Shown: in pieces, positions 16,763 through 24,826 of the stretch
Numbering within the stretch: the stretch's first letter is position 1
Layout: each line of letters begins with the position of its first letter
Assembly: GCA_050184585.1 (NCBI GenBank)
Contig: JBFXAF010000018.1
Span: 1 to 53,279, forward strand
Direction of reading: 5' to 3'
Length of the DNA: 53,279 nt
Origin: JBFXAF01 sp050184585
GTDB lineage: Bacteria; Pseudomonadota; Alphaproteobacteria; Rhizobiales; Rhizobiaceae
Notes under the pieces: generated by a model
The model's input: the letters and a program-made list of their open reading frames with translations, nothing else
The model's database searches: none
Told to the model about the DNA's origin: nothing
Program-made: the position numbers and the translations under genes

Positions 16763-16921
16763 GAGGAATGCGGCCTTGGAATTGGGTTACGTCTCCCACG
16801 CCATAGTCGAAGGAGGAGCCGATGATTTGGTCCTGAGTTCTCAGTGCCGCAATTGTCCAGCGCCATGCAAGTCCTTTTCGCTTTCGGGGTCTCTCCTGGC
16901 ATGGAGAACCTTATGCGGCGG

Positions 16922-16941
16922 AAAAGGGGAGGAATCCTCCC
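16922..16941 (-). terminator. Probable terminator of the polyamine-type transporter operon
   Basis: On the minus strand, stem GGGAGG / CCTCCC with loop ATT (16941-16927) followed by CTTTTC, located 37 bases after the ATPase stop and before the IclR gene. Stem plus short T-run fits a weak intrinsic terminator; read-through into iclR is possible. Confidence 0.45.
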
Positions 16942-16977
16942 GCAGACTTGCGAGGCTAAGGGGCGGCAATCCCTGCG

Positions 16978-18060
16978 TCAGACGTCGAAGTAGATTGCAT
17001 CCTCGGCCGCCCACGAGACCCATACACTTTGGCCCCGTGAGGGTATCTCCGCAGACGCCGGCGTCATGAGGGTCAAGACCACGTCGGGCGCGAGCTCCAC
17101 CTCCGTCAGCGCGTGCGCACCCTGGAAGATCGTGTCCACGACCCTGCCCTCGAAGCTGTTGTCGCCGCCCTCTTTCGCCGCCAGGCTTATGTTCTCCGGC
17201 CTGATACCGATCCCGCCGCTCGGTCCGGGATCCGACAGTGACCGCGCGGCGACCGCGAGGCCCGGAGCGATCTCGACCGATGCAATACCGTCCCGCTTTC
17301 GGCTCGCGCGGCCGGTGAACCAGTTGGAGGAGCCGACGAAATTCAGGACGAATGGCGAACTGGGCGCCTCGTAGACGTCCCGCGCCGTGCCGATCTGTTC
17401 GATCCGGGCGCGATTCATCACCACGATGCGATCTGACAGGGTCAGCGCTTCCTCCTGATCATGCGTGACGTAGACGAAGGTAATGCCCACCTCCCGCTGG
17501 ATTTTCTTCAGCTCGATCTGCATCTTCTTGCGAACCTGGAGATCGAGCGCTCCCAGCGGTTCATCGAGGAGGAGAACCGACGGGCGATTGACCAGCGCCC
17601 TCGCAAGCGCGATGCGCTGCTGCTGCCCGCCGGAAAGCTGATGCGGGAACCGCTGTTCGAACCCGTTCATCTGAACGACTTCAAGTATCTCGCCGACCCT
17701 GCGGGTGATTTCGGCCTTGGCGACGCCCTTGATGCGCATCCCGTAGCCTATGTTCTGCGCGACATCGAGATGGGGAAACAGGGCGTAGTGCTGGAACACG
17801 GTGTTCACGTCGCGCTGGTTCGGCGCGAAGCGGGCGATGTCCTTTCCCTGAAGCATGATCCGGCCCTCGTCGGCATGCTCGAACCCCGCGATCAGACGCA
17901 GCGTCGTGGTCTTTCCGCAACCGCTGGGTCCCAGGAGCGACAGGAACTCGCCAGCGGCAACGTCGAGGGAAAGGTCCTCGACCGCGGCCAGGCCATTGAA
18001 TCGCTTCGTGATGGACTGCAGCTCGAGGATGTTGCCGGCGGCGGCGGTGCCGTTTTGCAA
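16978..18060 (-). CDS. potA: Polyamine-type ABC importer ATPase (PotA-like)
   Basis: A 360-residue ATPase of the spermidine/putrescine/iron class. Seen: Walker A GPSGCGKT near 44-51, V-F-Q-H-Y-A-L-F-P-H-L in the Q-loop, signature L-S-G-G-Q-Q-Q-R-I-A-L-A-R-A-L, Walker B V-L-L-L-D-E-P-L-G-A-L-D and a C-terminal TOBE-type regulatory domain (S-N-W-F-T-G, G-I-R-P-E-N-I). It is the last transporter gene of the operon permease-permease-SBP-ATPase. The real substrate need not be a polyamine. Confidence 0.92.
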   Translation of the reverse strand: MQNGTAAAGNILELQSITKRFNGLAAVEDLSLDVAAGEFLSLLGPSGCGKTTTLRLIAGFEHADEGRIMLQGKDIARFAPNQRDVNTVFQHYALFPHLDVAQNIGYGMRIKGVAKAEITRRVGEILEVVQMNGFEQRFPHQLSGGQQQRIALARALVNRPSVLLLDEPLGALDLQVRKKMQIELKKIQREVGITFVYVTHDQEEALTLSDRIVVMNRARIEQIGTARDVYEAPSSPFVLNFVGSSNWFTGRASRKRDGIASVEIAPGLAVAARSLSDPGPSGGIGIRPENISLAAKEGGDNSFEGRVVDTIFQGAHALTEVELAPDVVLTLMTPASAEIPSRGQSVWVSWAAEDAIYFDV

Positions 18061-18100
18061 TGTCGGTCTCGCTGTCTCGATGGGATTTCATATGGGAAGA

Positions 18101-18131
18101 GGCGATGCGGCCGTCAGCCAGCCGCATCGCC
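18101..18131 (-). terminator. Perfect 11-bp hairpin after the polyamine-type SBP gene
   Basis: Arms GGCGATGCGGC and GCCGCATCGCC around a 9-base loop, beginning 7 bases after the SBP stop and ending 40 bases before the ATPase start. There is no T-run. It resembles the hairpins after the other three SBP genes. Confidence 0.55.
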
Positions 18132-18138
18132 TTGTTCG

Positions 18139-19242
18139 TCAGGCCGCCTTGACTTCCGTCCAGACCTGAAGCCACTCGCCGAGGTTGATCGGGTACTCGA
18201 GGAAGTGGACGTCCTTCAACACGTTGTCGATGTTGTTGTAGCCGAGCGTCTCGATCAGCTTCTCGTCGAGCCCCGCGAGGGCCTTGCGGGAGGTCGAGAA
18301 GTAGCCCTGGTCGCGGCCGGTGGCGGCCCCCCACTCCGTGTCGATCATCCAGTTCAGATAGGCGTATGCGGTCGGCAGAACCTTGGTCTCCGCCGACACG
18401 ATGTTGTAGAGCAGCGCGCCGATCGCCTTCTCCTTGGGCACCGCCATCTTCATGTTGAGGCCCTCGCGCTCGAGTTCCCACCACATCGGACGCCAGCCGG
18501 ACAGGGCCCAGACCTCGCCGCTCCTGAGCATGCTGATCGCCTCGGCGTAGCCGCTCCAGAAGCGCCGGAAGACCGGCTTCTTCGCGATGAGGAAGTCCTT
18601 GATCTCGGCGAGATCCTCGGTCGACAGGAAGGAGGGATCCTTGTGGCCGAGATAGAGCGCGGCGAGCTGGATCGCATTCTGCGGATCGTCGCGGAGCGCA
18701 ACCTTGCCTGCGTACTTCTCGTCGAAGAGCACGCCCCAGGAATCGACGTCGGAGATATGGTCGGCGTTGTAGACGACCGAATCGAAGGTCCAGACATACG
18801 GCACACCGTAGGTCTTGCCCTCGTAGGTCGCGTGCTTCATCTCCGCGAATTGCGGGAACAGTTCCGACATGTTCGGGATCTGCGAAACGTCGAGCTCATG
18901 CAGGAGCTCGCGGCGCATCAGCGGATTGAGGAAGGCGTGGTGGCCCATCACCACGTCCCACTGCCCGCCGCCTCCGGTGGCCATCTTGGTGAGCGTGTTG
19001 AGATGGGACGTCCAGCAAGAGCGCTCCACCTTGACGTCGAACTGCTTCTCGAAAATCGCCATGTCCTGCTCGCGGCACCATGTCGAGCAGATGCAGTGAG
19101 ACACGAGGGGCGATGGAAGCTTGGCCTGTGCGAACGCCGATCCGAAGGATAGGGCGCCGCCGCCGATCCCCGCGGTTGCGGCGAGCCCCATCGCGCCTCC
19201 GAGGAGGTGCCGGCGATTCAATGGCCTGTCAATTACGTTCAT
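18139..19242 (-). CDS. Polyamine-type ABC importer substrate-binding protein
   Basis: A 367-residue extracellular binding protein of the PotD/bacterial extracellular solute-binding group. Seen: a twin-arginine-like N-terminus (N-R-R-H-L-L-G-G) with hydrophobic stretch and A-F-A-Q cleavage around residue 37, then a mature domain with G-V-P-Y-V-W-T-F-D-S-V-V-Y-N, typical for this group. ATG 19242 is chosen because GGGAG is seven bases upstream; an upstream in-frame ATG would bury that site. The mature N-terminus has three cysteines within a short stretch (C-I-C-S-T-W-C), which is unusual for PotD. Third gene of its operon, directly before the ATPase. Confidence 0.88.
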   Translation of the reverse strand: MNVIDRPLNRRHLLGGAMGLAATAGIGGGALSFGSAFAQAKLPSPLVSHCICSTWCREQDMAIFEKQFDVKVERSCWTSHLNTLTKMATGGGGQWDVVMGHHAFLNPLMRRELLHELDVSQIPNMSELFPQFAEMKHATYEGKTYGVPYVWTFDSVVYNADHISDVDSWGVLFDEKYAGKVALRDDPQNAIQLAALYLGHKDPSFLSTEDLAEIKDFLIAKKPVFRRFWSGYAEAISMLRSGEVWALSGWRPMWWELEREGLNMKMAVPKEKAIGALLYNIVSAETKVLPTAYAYLNWMIDTEWGAATGRDQGYFSTSRKALAGLDEKLIETLGYNNIDNVLKDVHFLEYPINLGEWLQVWTEVKAA

Positions 19243-19289
19243 CTGAAGACTCCCATGTTTGGACATTTGTCCCCTGAAGAGAAGGATCG

Positions 19290-20114
19290 CTACTCTCGAT
19301 ACCCCTGGGACATCACCCTGTATCCCAGAAGCATCAATGCCAGACTTACAACTATTGTTATGCTTGCAATTGCATTCGTCTCGGGTGAAACACTGCTCAT
19401 AATCATCGACCAAAGGTAAATTGGCAGGGTATTGTCTACTCCTATAACAAAAAGTGTCCGAATAAATTCGTCGAACGACAGCATGAACGCGAAAATCGCG
19501 GCGGCGATGACCGCCGGTCGGATGATCGGCGCGACGATCGTCATGAACATCCGCGGCCTGCTGGCGCCGAGGTCCATCGCAGCTTCCTCGAGGCTTGCGG
19601 GAAAGCGCTCGAGCGTCGGAAAGATGAGGATGAAGACGAAGGGGATCGTGTAGATCACGTGGGCCGCCAGCGTCGTGGTGTAGAGCCCGGACCTCACGCC
19701 CGCGAAGTTCCAGAAAATCCCCTGCCCGACCCCGACGATGATGGGCGGCGCGATGACCGCCACCAGGAAGAGGTTGAACAGAAATCCCCTTCCCGCGAAC
19801 CGCCTACGGAACGCGTATGCCGCGAGGACGCCGGTCGGCACGCTGATCAGGGCCGTCAGAAGGCCGAGCTTGACCGAATTCAGGAAGGCGACCAGCAGCT
19901 CGGAATTGTTGGCAAGTCGTGCATACCACCTGAAGGTGAAGCCGACCCACGGCAGCGTCACGTTCTGCGTGTCGTTGAAGGACAGCACCATCAGCACGGC
20001 CAGCGGCGCATAGAGGAAGACGTAGATCGCGCTGGCATAGGCGGTCCACATGGCCGCGGTGACGGTCGAAGAGCGAGCGGGATAGGTCAGTCCCGGGACA
20101 GAAGCGCCACGCAT
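19290..20114 (-). CDS. potC: Polyamine-type ABC importer permease (PotC-like)
   Basis: A 274-residue membrane protein with about six transmembrane segments. The E-E-A-A-M-D-L-G-A-S-R segment is the ATPase-contact (EAA) loop. It starts two bases after the stop of the upstream permease (ATG at 20114). The last 50 codons are clearly more AT-rich than the rest of the operon, with weaker codon bias. Partner of the next upstream permease. Confidence 0.92.
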   Translation of the reverse strand: MRGASVPGLTYPARSSTVTAAMWTAYASAIYVFLYAPLAVLMVLSFNDTQNVTLPWVGFTFRWYARLANNSELLVAFLNSVKLGLLTALISVPTGVLAAYAFRRRFAGRGFLFNLFLVAVIAPPIIVGVGQGIFWNFAGVRSGLYTTTLAAHVIYTIPFVFILIFPTLERFPASLEEAAMDLGASRPRMFMTIVAPIIRPAVIAAAIFAFMLSFDEFIRTLFVIGVDNTLPIYLWSMIMSSVSPETNAIASITIVVSLALMLLGYRVMSQGYRE

Positions 20115-20116
20115 GA

Positions 20117-21058
20117 TCAATGGCCTCCGTCGCCAAGGAAAATCTGGCGAAGCCGCATCCATCGCCCCATCACTGTCAGCATCACCGCGACCGTGCATGT
20201 GAGCGCCAGCGCCAGCGCCGCGCCAAAGCCCCAGTCGAAGGTTCCGCCGAACTGGTCGACGATGATTTCGCCGAAGACGATCGACGAAGGACCGCCGAGG
20301 AGCTTCGGCGTCACGTAGGAGCCTGCTGCCAGGATGAAGACGAGTACCCCGCCACCGACGACGCCCGGGAGCGAGAGCGGAAACACCACGGTCCAGAAGC
20401 TCTGGAGCCGGGATGCGCCGAGATCGGCCGACGCCTCGAGATAGCTGCGGTCGATGCGGTCGAGCGCGAGATAGATCGGCACGGCCGCGAACGGGAACCA
20501 AACATAGATGAGGCCGAGATAGACCGAGACTTCGGAGAACAGGAAGACGGGGCTCGGTTCGGCGAGGATACCCGTCCCCACGAGGATGGTGTTCAGAACG
20601 CCATTGGTCCCGAGCAGCGGGTACCAGGCGTAGGTCCGCACCACGTAGCTGATCCAGTAGGGTAGGAGGATCAGCAGCAGCAGGAGATTGCGGATGCGCG
20701 AGTTGCGTGTCGCGATCCAGTATGAAGCCGGATACGCCAGCACCAGAACCACGGCGGTCGTCACCGCGGCGATGAGCAGCGTCCGGCCAAGCACCGGCAG
20801 CGCAACGTTGCTGTTGAACAGCCGGTCGAAGTTCTGAAGCGTCGGGGTCCAGTCTATGCCCATGAACGAGGTCGAGAAGAACGCCATCGCCGCCATCGCG
20901 AAGCCCGGCACGACGAAGAAGCCGATCATCAGAACGAAGGCGGGCAGGACGATCAGAGGCGGCGCGCGAAACCGCGGCGGCATCGTCCATGGTCCGCGTT
21001 CCGGGTGCTCTCCCGTCGCAGGTCGATCGTGAACTTTGGGGTTGGCGCTGCCAGCCAT
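20117..21058 (-). CDS. potB: Polyamine-type ABC importer permease (PotB-like)
   Basis: A 313-residue membrane protein with about six transmembrane segments and the EAA loop L-E-A-S-A-D-L-G-A-S-R. First gene of the importer operon. The start at 21058 has only a weak ribosome site (GGGATCG); an internal ATG at 20983 (M-P-P-R-F-R-A-P-P) is possible and would shorten the cytoplasmic tail by 25 residues. Confidence 0.9.
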   Translation of the reverse strand: MAGSANPKVHDRPATGEHPERGPWTMPPRFRAPPLIVLPAFVLMIGFFVVPGFAMAAMAFFSTSFMGIDWTPTLQNFDRLFNSNVALPVLGRTLLIAAVTTAVVLVLAYPASYWIATRNSRIRNLLLLLILLPYWISYVVRTYAWYPLLGTNGVLNTILVGTGILAEPSPVFLFSEVSVYLGLIYVWFPFAAVPIYLALDRIDRSYLEASADLGASRLQSFWTVVFPLSLPGVVGGGVLVFILAAGSYVTPKLLGGPSSIVFGEIIVDQFGGTFDWGFGAALALALTCTVAVMLTVMGRWMRLRQIFLGDGGH

Positions 21059-21137
21059 CTCGACGATCCCGGTACGACCCTGCCCTGGGGAACCGCCTCA
21101 ACTTGACAAGGCTCCGATCAGGGCCGGATATATGCGT

Positions 21138-21165
21138 ATTATGAACTAGCAGTTCACAATGTAAA
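21138..21165 (-). promoter_or_regulatory. Sigma-70-like promoter of the polyamine-type importer
   Basis: Minus strand TTTACA (21165-21160), 16-base spacer, CATAAT (21143-21138); five of six bases match in each box. The perfect palindrome at 21142-21156 fills the spacer, an arrangement expected for repression. Confidence 0.55.
21142..21156. promoter_or_regulatory. Perfect 15-base palindromic operator candidate TGAACTAGCAGTTCA
   Basis: Arms TGAACT/AGTTCA around AGC. It sits between the divergent importer operon and the acyl-CoA ligase gene and inside the importer promoter. It shares layout with the site at 10858-10872. The nearby IclR regulator is the likeliest binder; this is inferred. Confidence 0.6.
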
Positions 21166-21227
21166 CCGAAAACTCAGATCGGCTGGCGGCCTTTTCCGCG
21201 GCTCCACGAACCCAACGGAACCCGCTC

Positions 21228-23363
21228 ATGCAAGAAAAAGTCGGAACGCCTCAGCTCGAAAGGTTCTTCAACCCGCGGACCATCGCTGTCGTCGGCGCAT
21301 CGGCCAATCCCGGAAAGTTGGGGTACGCCCAGGTAAAGACCATTCTCGAAGGGGGCTTCCGCGGGCGCGTGTTTCCCGTCAACCCGAATGCCAGGGAGAT
21401 TCTGGGGCTGGAGGCCGTCGCCGATGTCTCCGATCTTCCGGACGGGCTCGATCTCGCCATCGTCCTGCTCCCCGCCGACAAGACACCGGCCGTCCTGAAG
21501 ACCCTTGCGACAAAGGGAACGGGTGGCGTCGTCATCCCCGCGGGAGGTTTTGCCGAGACCGGGTCGGCCGGCGCCGCCGTCCAGACGGAAATCAGGGCCA
21601 TCGCGGAAGCGACGGGCATGCGCGTCCTGGGGCCCAACGTTCCGGGGTTCATCAACGCGGCCTGCGATCTGAACGCCACGTTCGCCGGCGGCGCCGTGGG
21701 CTCCGGCAACCTCGCCGTTCTGTCGCAGGCGGGATCGATCGCCTATCTGCTCCAGCGCAATGCCGCCCGCCAGGACATCCCGTTCGGCAGGTTCATCTGC
21801 TTCGGCAATCAGGTCGACCTGTCGGAATCGGATCTGCTCGAATACCTCGGCAGCGATCCGGGCGTCGGCGCGATCTGCATCTATCTCGAGAGTGTCCGGG
21901 ACGGCCGCCGCTTTCTCGACGTTGCCTCGCGCGTCGCGTCCACAAAACCGGTGATCGCTCTCAAGGGTGGACGGACCGCGGCCGGCACAGGCGCGATCTT
22001 TTCCCACACCGCCAGCATTTCGAGCCCGGAAGCGATGTATCGCGCCGCCTTTCGCAAGGCGGGCGTGGTGTGGGCCGAAGGGCTGGGCGTGCTCGCGCCG
22101 GGCGCAATGGCGCTTGCCGCGCAGGGCGGATCCCGCGGCGGCCGGGTCGCTATCGTGACCAGCCTGGCGGGTGTCGGGGTTGTCGCCGCCGACGCCTGCG
22201 AGACACGCGGCCTTCAGGTGCCGGAGCCTTCGCAGGGCCTAGCGTCGGCCCTCCGGGCGATCATCCCGGAAAAGGGAAGCACCAGGAATCCGATCGACCT
22301 GACCGGTGACGTGACCCCGAAGATGCTGTCCGAGACGATCCGCGCCGTCGCTGACAGCGGCGAGTTCGACTGCATTCTTCCGCTGGTCATGGGCGTGCCG
22401 GGTTCGAGGGAATTCGGCAATGTCGCCTATGCCGACGCCTGCGCCGACGCACTCGCCTTCGCCAGAGGCCTCGATGTCGCCTGCGCGATGCAATGGGTCA
22501 GCGACGAGGCGGAGGGCCGCGAAATCGCGGAGGTTCGTTCCCGGCTGCATCCGCTCGGCATACCGATCTGCCCTTTCCCCGAGGAAGCCGTCGAGATCAT
22601 CGCGGCGCTTGTGGAACGCGGCCGGTTTCTGGCTGCCGTGTCGCGGGATGCCGAAGTCGTCGACGAACGGCGGCTGTCGATCGCTGGAAGGCATTCGTCC
22701 GGCCGGACGATCCTGACCGAGCATGAATCAAAGGCCATTCTCGAGGCCGAGCAGATTCCCGTGGCTGCCTCGCGGCTGGCCACCACGCCCGAAGAGGCTT
22801 GCAAGCTGGCGTCGGAGGTCGGCTTCCCGGTGGTGCTGAAGCTTCAGTCTCCGGATGCGACGCACAAGTCCGACATCGGCGGCGTCGCCCTTGGCCTCGC
22901 CGATCCCGAGGCCGTCAGCGGCGCGTTCGAAAGGATGGCGGATGCCTTTGCCCGCAAGGTTCCGGGAGGCCGGTTCGACGGCGTCAGCGTTCAGCCCATG
23001 GTTTCGACCAAGGGCGTCGAGCTCATCTGCGGCGTCTCCGACGATCCGCAGTTCGGCAAATATCTGATGGTCGGACTTGGAGGCGTCGCAGTCGAGATCA
23101 TGCGCGACGTCAGCATCCGGCTCCTGCCCGTATCAGAAGCCGAGATCGGGACCATGTTGGCGGAGCTCAAATCCGCACAGCTTCTGTCAGGGCATCGCGG
23201 GTCGCCTCCGGTGGACATGAAAGCGCTGGTGCGCGTGCTTGGCCAGGTTGCGAGGGTCGGTCACACGCCCGAGATCGCGGACATCGAACTCAATCCGCTG
23301 CTCGCTTCGCAGACCGGTATCGTGGCGCTCGATGCCCGCATCCGGCTCCACGACGCGGACTAG
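21228..23363 (+). CDS. NDP-forming acyl-CoA ligase (acetate-CoA ligase family, fused alpha-beta)
   Basis: A 711-residue fused enzyme of the acyl-CoA synthetase (ADP-forming) family that interconverts an acyl-CoA and its acid while making or using ATP. Domains in order: CoA-binding Rossmann domain (1-140, T-I-A-V-V-G-A-S-A-N-P-G-K), succinyl-CoA-ligase-like domains (about 150-460) and an ATP-grasp domain (about 490-711, H-K-S-D-I-G-G-V). The phosphorylated histidine is H260 in F-S-H-T-A-S; most relatives have S-H-T-G-S. It starts divergently from the importer and is followed 25 bases later by a MaoC hydratase. Confidence 0.9.
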   Translation: MQEKVGTPQLERFFNPRTIAVVGASANPGKLGYAQVKTILEGGFRGRVFPVNPNAREILGLEAVADVSDLPDGLDLAIVLLPADKTPAVLKTLATKGTGGVVIPAGGFAETGSAGAAVQTEIRAIAEATGMRVLGPNVPGFINAACDLNATFAGGAVGSGNLAVLSQAGSIAYLLQRNAARQDIPFGRFICFGNQVDLSESDLLEYLGSDPGVGAICIYLESVRDGRRFLDVASRVASTKPVIALKGGRTAAGTGAIFSHTASISSPEAMYRAAFRKAGVVWAEGLGVLAPGAMALAAQGGSRGGRVAIVTSLAGVGVVAADACETRGLQVPEPSQGLASALRAIIPEKGSTRNPIDLTGDVTPKMLSETIRAVADSGEFDCILPLVMGVPGSREFGNVAYADACADALAFARGLDVACAMQWVSDEAEGREIAEVRSRLHPLGIPICPFPEEAVEIIAALVERGRFLAAVSRDAEVVDERRLSIAGRHSSGRTILTEHESKAILEAEQIPVAASRLATTPEEACKLASEVGFPVVLKLQSPDATHKSDIGGVALGLADPEAVSGAFERMADAFARKVPGGRFDGVSVQPMVSTKGVELICGVSDDPQFGKYLMVGLGGVAVEIMRDVSIRLLPVSEAEIGTMLAELKSAQLLSGHRGSPPVDMKALVRVLGQVARVGHTPEIADIELNPLLASQTGIVALDARIRLHDAD

Positions 23364-23388
23364 CTCGCGAAACCGTAAGGAGGAGAAG

Positions 23389-23835
23389 ATGGCGGGACTT
23401 TACTTCGAACAGTTCGAACTCGGGCAGCGCTTCACCACGGGCGGACGCACGATCACCGATGCGGACCTCATCCTGTTCTCCGGCCTCTCGGGCGACTTCA
23501 CGCGCCTCCACCTCGACGAGGAATATGCACGCAAGCAGATGTTCGGCGGGCGTGTCGGTCATGGAATGCTGGGCGCCTCGATCTCCACCGGACTGATCAC
23601 CCAACTGGGAACCATGGAGGACACCGCCATGGGCTTGCTTGAATTCACCTGCCGGTTCACAGGTCCGCTGCGTCCGGGGGACACGGTGCATGTGGTTCAG
23701 ACCGTCGTGGCCAAGAAGGAGACCTCGAAGCCGGATCGCGGCATCATCACCTTCGGCCTGGAACTCGCCAACCAGAAAGGCGAACAGGTGTTCTCGGGTG
23801 AAGAGAAGATCATGATCAAGCGGCTTAGCCAGTAG
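23389..23835 (+). CDS. MaoC-type (R)-enoyl-CoA hydratase
   Basis: A 148-residue single-hotdog protein. Seen: the hydratase-2 motif with Asp 36 and His 41 in G-D-F-T-R-L-H-L-D, then G-R-V-G-H-G-M-L-G. It probably adds water to an enoyl-CoA. ATG 23389 has a strong AAGGAGGA site five bases upstream. It forms a two-gene unit with the acyl-CoA ligase. The next gene is 148 bases on and has its own promoter and operator. Confidence 0.9.
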   Translation: MAGLYFEQFELGQRFTTGGRTITDADLILFSGLSGDFTRLHLDEEYARKQMFGGRVGHGMLGASISTGLITQLGTMEDTAMGLLEFTCRFTGPLRPGDTVHVVQTVVAKKETSKPDRGIITFGLELANQKGEQVFSGEEKIMIKRLSQ

Positions 23836-23904
23836 CCTCGCCCGAACCGCATCGGGTCGAGCGAGCGTCGAAAACCCGAGACCTCGGAGCCGCGAAGGAA
23901 GGCC

Positions 23905-23933
23905 TTGAAGCATCCAATCTTGCATGCAATAAC
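23905..23933 (+). promoter_or_regulatory. Promoter of the SDR/lactonase/monooxygenase unit
   Basis: TTGAAG (23905-23910), 17-base spacer, AATAAC (23928-23933). The operator TTGCATGCAA begins nine bases after the -35 box, the same distance as at 27498. Confidence 0.4.
23920..23929. promoter_or_regulatory. TTGCATGCAA palindromic operator, site 1
   Basis: Perfect 10-base palindrome, 55 bases upstream of the SDR start, inside the promoter spacer. One of five related sites at the promoters of this block. Confidence 0.65.
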
Positions 23934-23983
23934 GTGACCGGCGCGGCCGCCTTCACGAAGCGGAGTGCGTGCAGGGAGGAAGA

Positions 23984-24763
23984 ATGCGTCTCGCCAGCAA
24001 GGTCGGAATTGTAACTGCGGCGGCATCCGGCATCGGCCGGGCGGGTGCGATCCGTTTTGCCCGCGAGGGAGCGAAGGTCGCCGTCGTCGACGTGAACGGC
24101 GACAGGGCCAATGGCGTGGCGAAGGAAATTCTCGACCAGGGCGGCGAAGCCATAGCGATCGTCGGCGACCTCACCGGGGACGAGTTCGCGAAGGGTCTGG
24201 GCAGGTCGACGGTCGATGCGTTCGGCAAGCTGGACTTCCTGTGGAACCATTGCGGTCATCCCGGTCCCGCCGAGTTCGAGAACCTCGACATGGCCGATTA
24301 CGACCTGGCGATGGAACTCAACGTCCGCTCGGCCCTGGTGGCGACGATGGGTGCGGTGTCCTTCATGCGCGAGACGGGCGGCGGCAGTGTTCTCTACACC
24401 GCGTCGACTTCGGGACTCGTCGGCTCGCCGCTCAGCCCGGTCTACAGCATCGCCAAGTTCGGCGTGATCGGCATGACGAAATCGCTGGCCAAGAGGTATG
24501 GGCGCGACGGGATCCGCTTCAACGTCGTATGCCCCGGCGCGACCGACACGCCGATGATCCGTCATTTCATGCAGCGGCCGGACGACGCCGCGGCCAGGGG
24601 AAAGGACGTGGAGGAGCTCGTCGCCAGCCGCGGCAAGGTCAACCCGCTCGGCCGTCTCGGTCAGCCCGACGAAATCGCCAACGGGGCGCTCTTCCTGCTT
24701 TCGGACGAGGCCTCCTTCATCACCGGCGCCGTGCTGTCGATCGACGGCGGCACGACGGCATAG
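23984..24763 (+). CDS. Short-chain dehydrogenase/reductase
   Basis: A 259-residue NAD(P)-dependent oxidoreductase. Seen: cofactor motif T-A-A-A-S-G-I-G at 11-18 (a variant of TGxxxGIG), N-H-C-G in place of N-N-A-G at 88-91, catalytic serine near 141-143, Y154 and K158 in Y-S-I-A-K, and P-G-A-T-D-T-P. An Asp at the end of the second strand (V-V-D-V-N) favours NAD over NADP. ATG 23984 follows GGGAGGA by seven bases. As first gene of a unit with a lactonase-like hydrolase and a Baeyer-Villiger-type enzyme, it probably oxidises a secondary alcohol to the ketone used by the monooxygenase. Confidence 0.92.
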   Translation: MRLASKVGIVTAAASGIGRAGAIRFAREGAKVAVVDVNGDRANGVAKEILDQGGEAIAIVGDLTGDEFAKGLGRSTVDAFGKLDFLWNHCGHPGPAEFENLDMADYDLAMELNVRSALVATMGAVSFMRETGGGSVLYTASTSGLVGSPLSPVYSIAKFGVIGMTKSLAKRYGRDGIRFNVVCPGATDTPMIRHFMQRPDDAAARGKDVEELVASRGKVNPLGRLGQPDEIANGALFLLSDEASFITGAVLSIDGGTTA

Positions 24764-24826
24764 CCAAAGACGCAGGCCACGGTACTTCCGGCGGCCGACC
24801 GACATTTTCGCCGACAGGAGCATCCC

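Noticed and set aside
16833..16844. Short palindrome CTGAG-TT-CTCAG upstream of the IclR gene
   Set aside because: Only 5-base arms, no second copy elsewhere and no fit to the TGAACY element.
17461..19152. 563-codon plus-strand open frame over the polyamine-type ATPase and SBP genes
   Set aside because: Out-of-frame antisense of two clear genes; no recognisable domain or ribosome site.
20115..21101. Open frame running from 21101 through potB in another frame into potC
   Set aside because: The part before 20114 has no membrane segments and reads as out-of-frame potB; the true potC start is ATG 20114, two bases after the potB stop.
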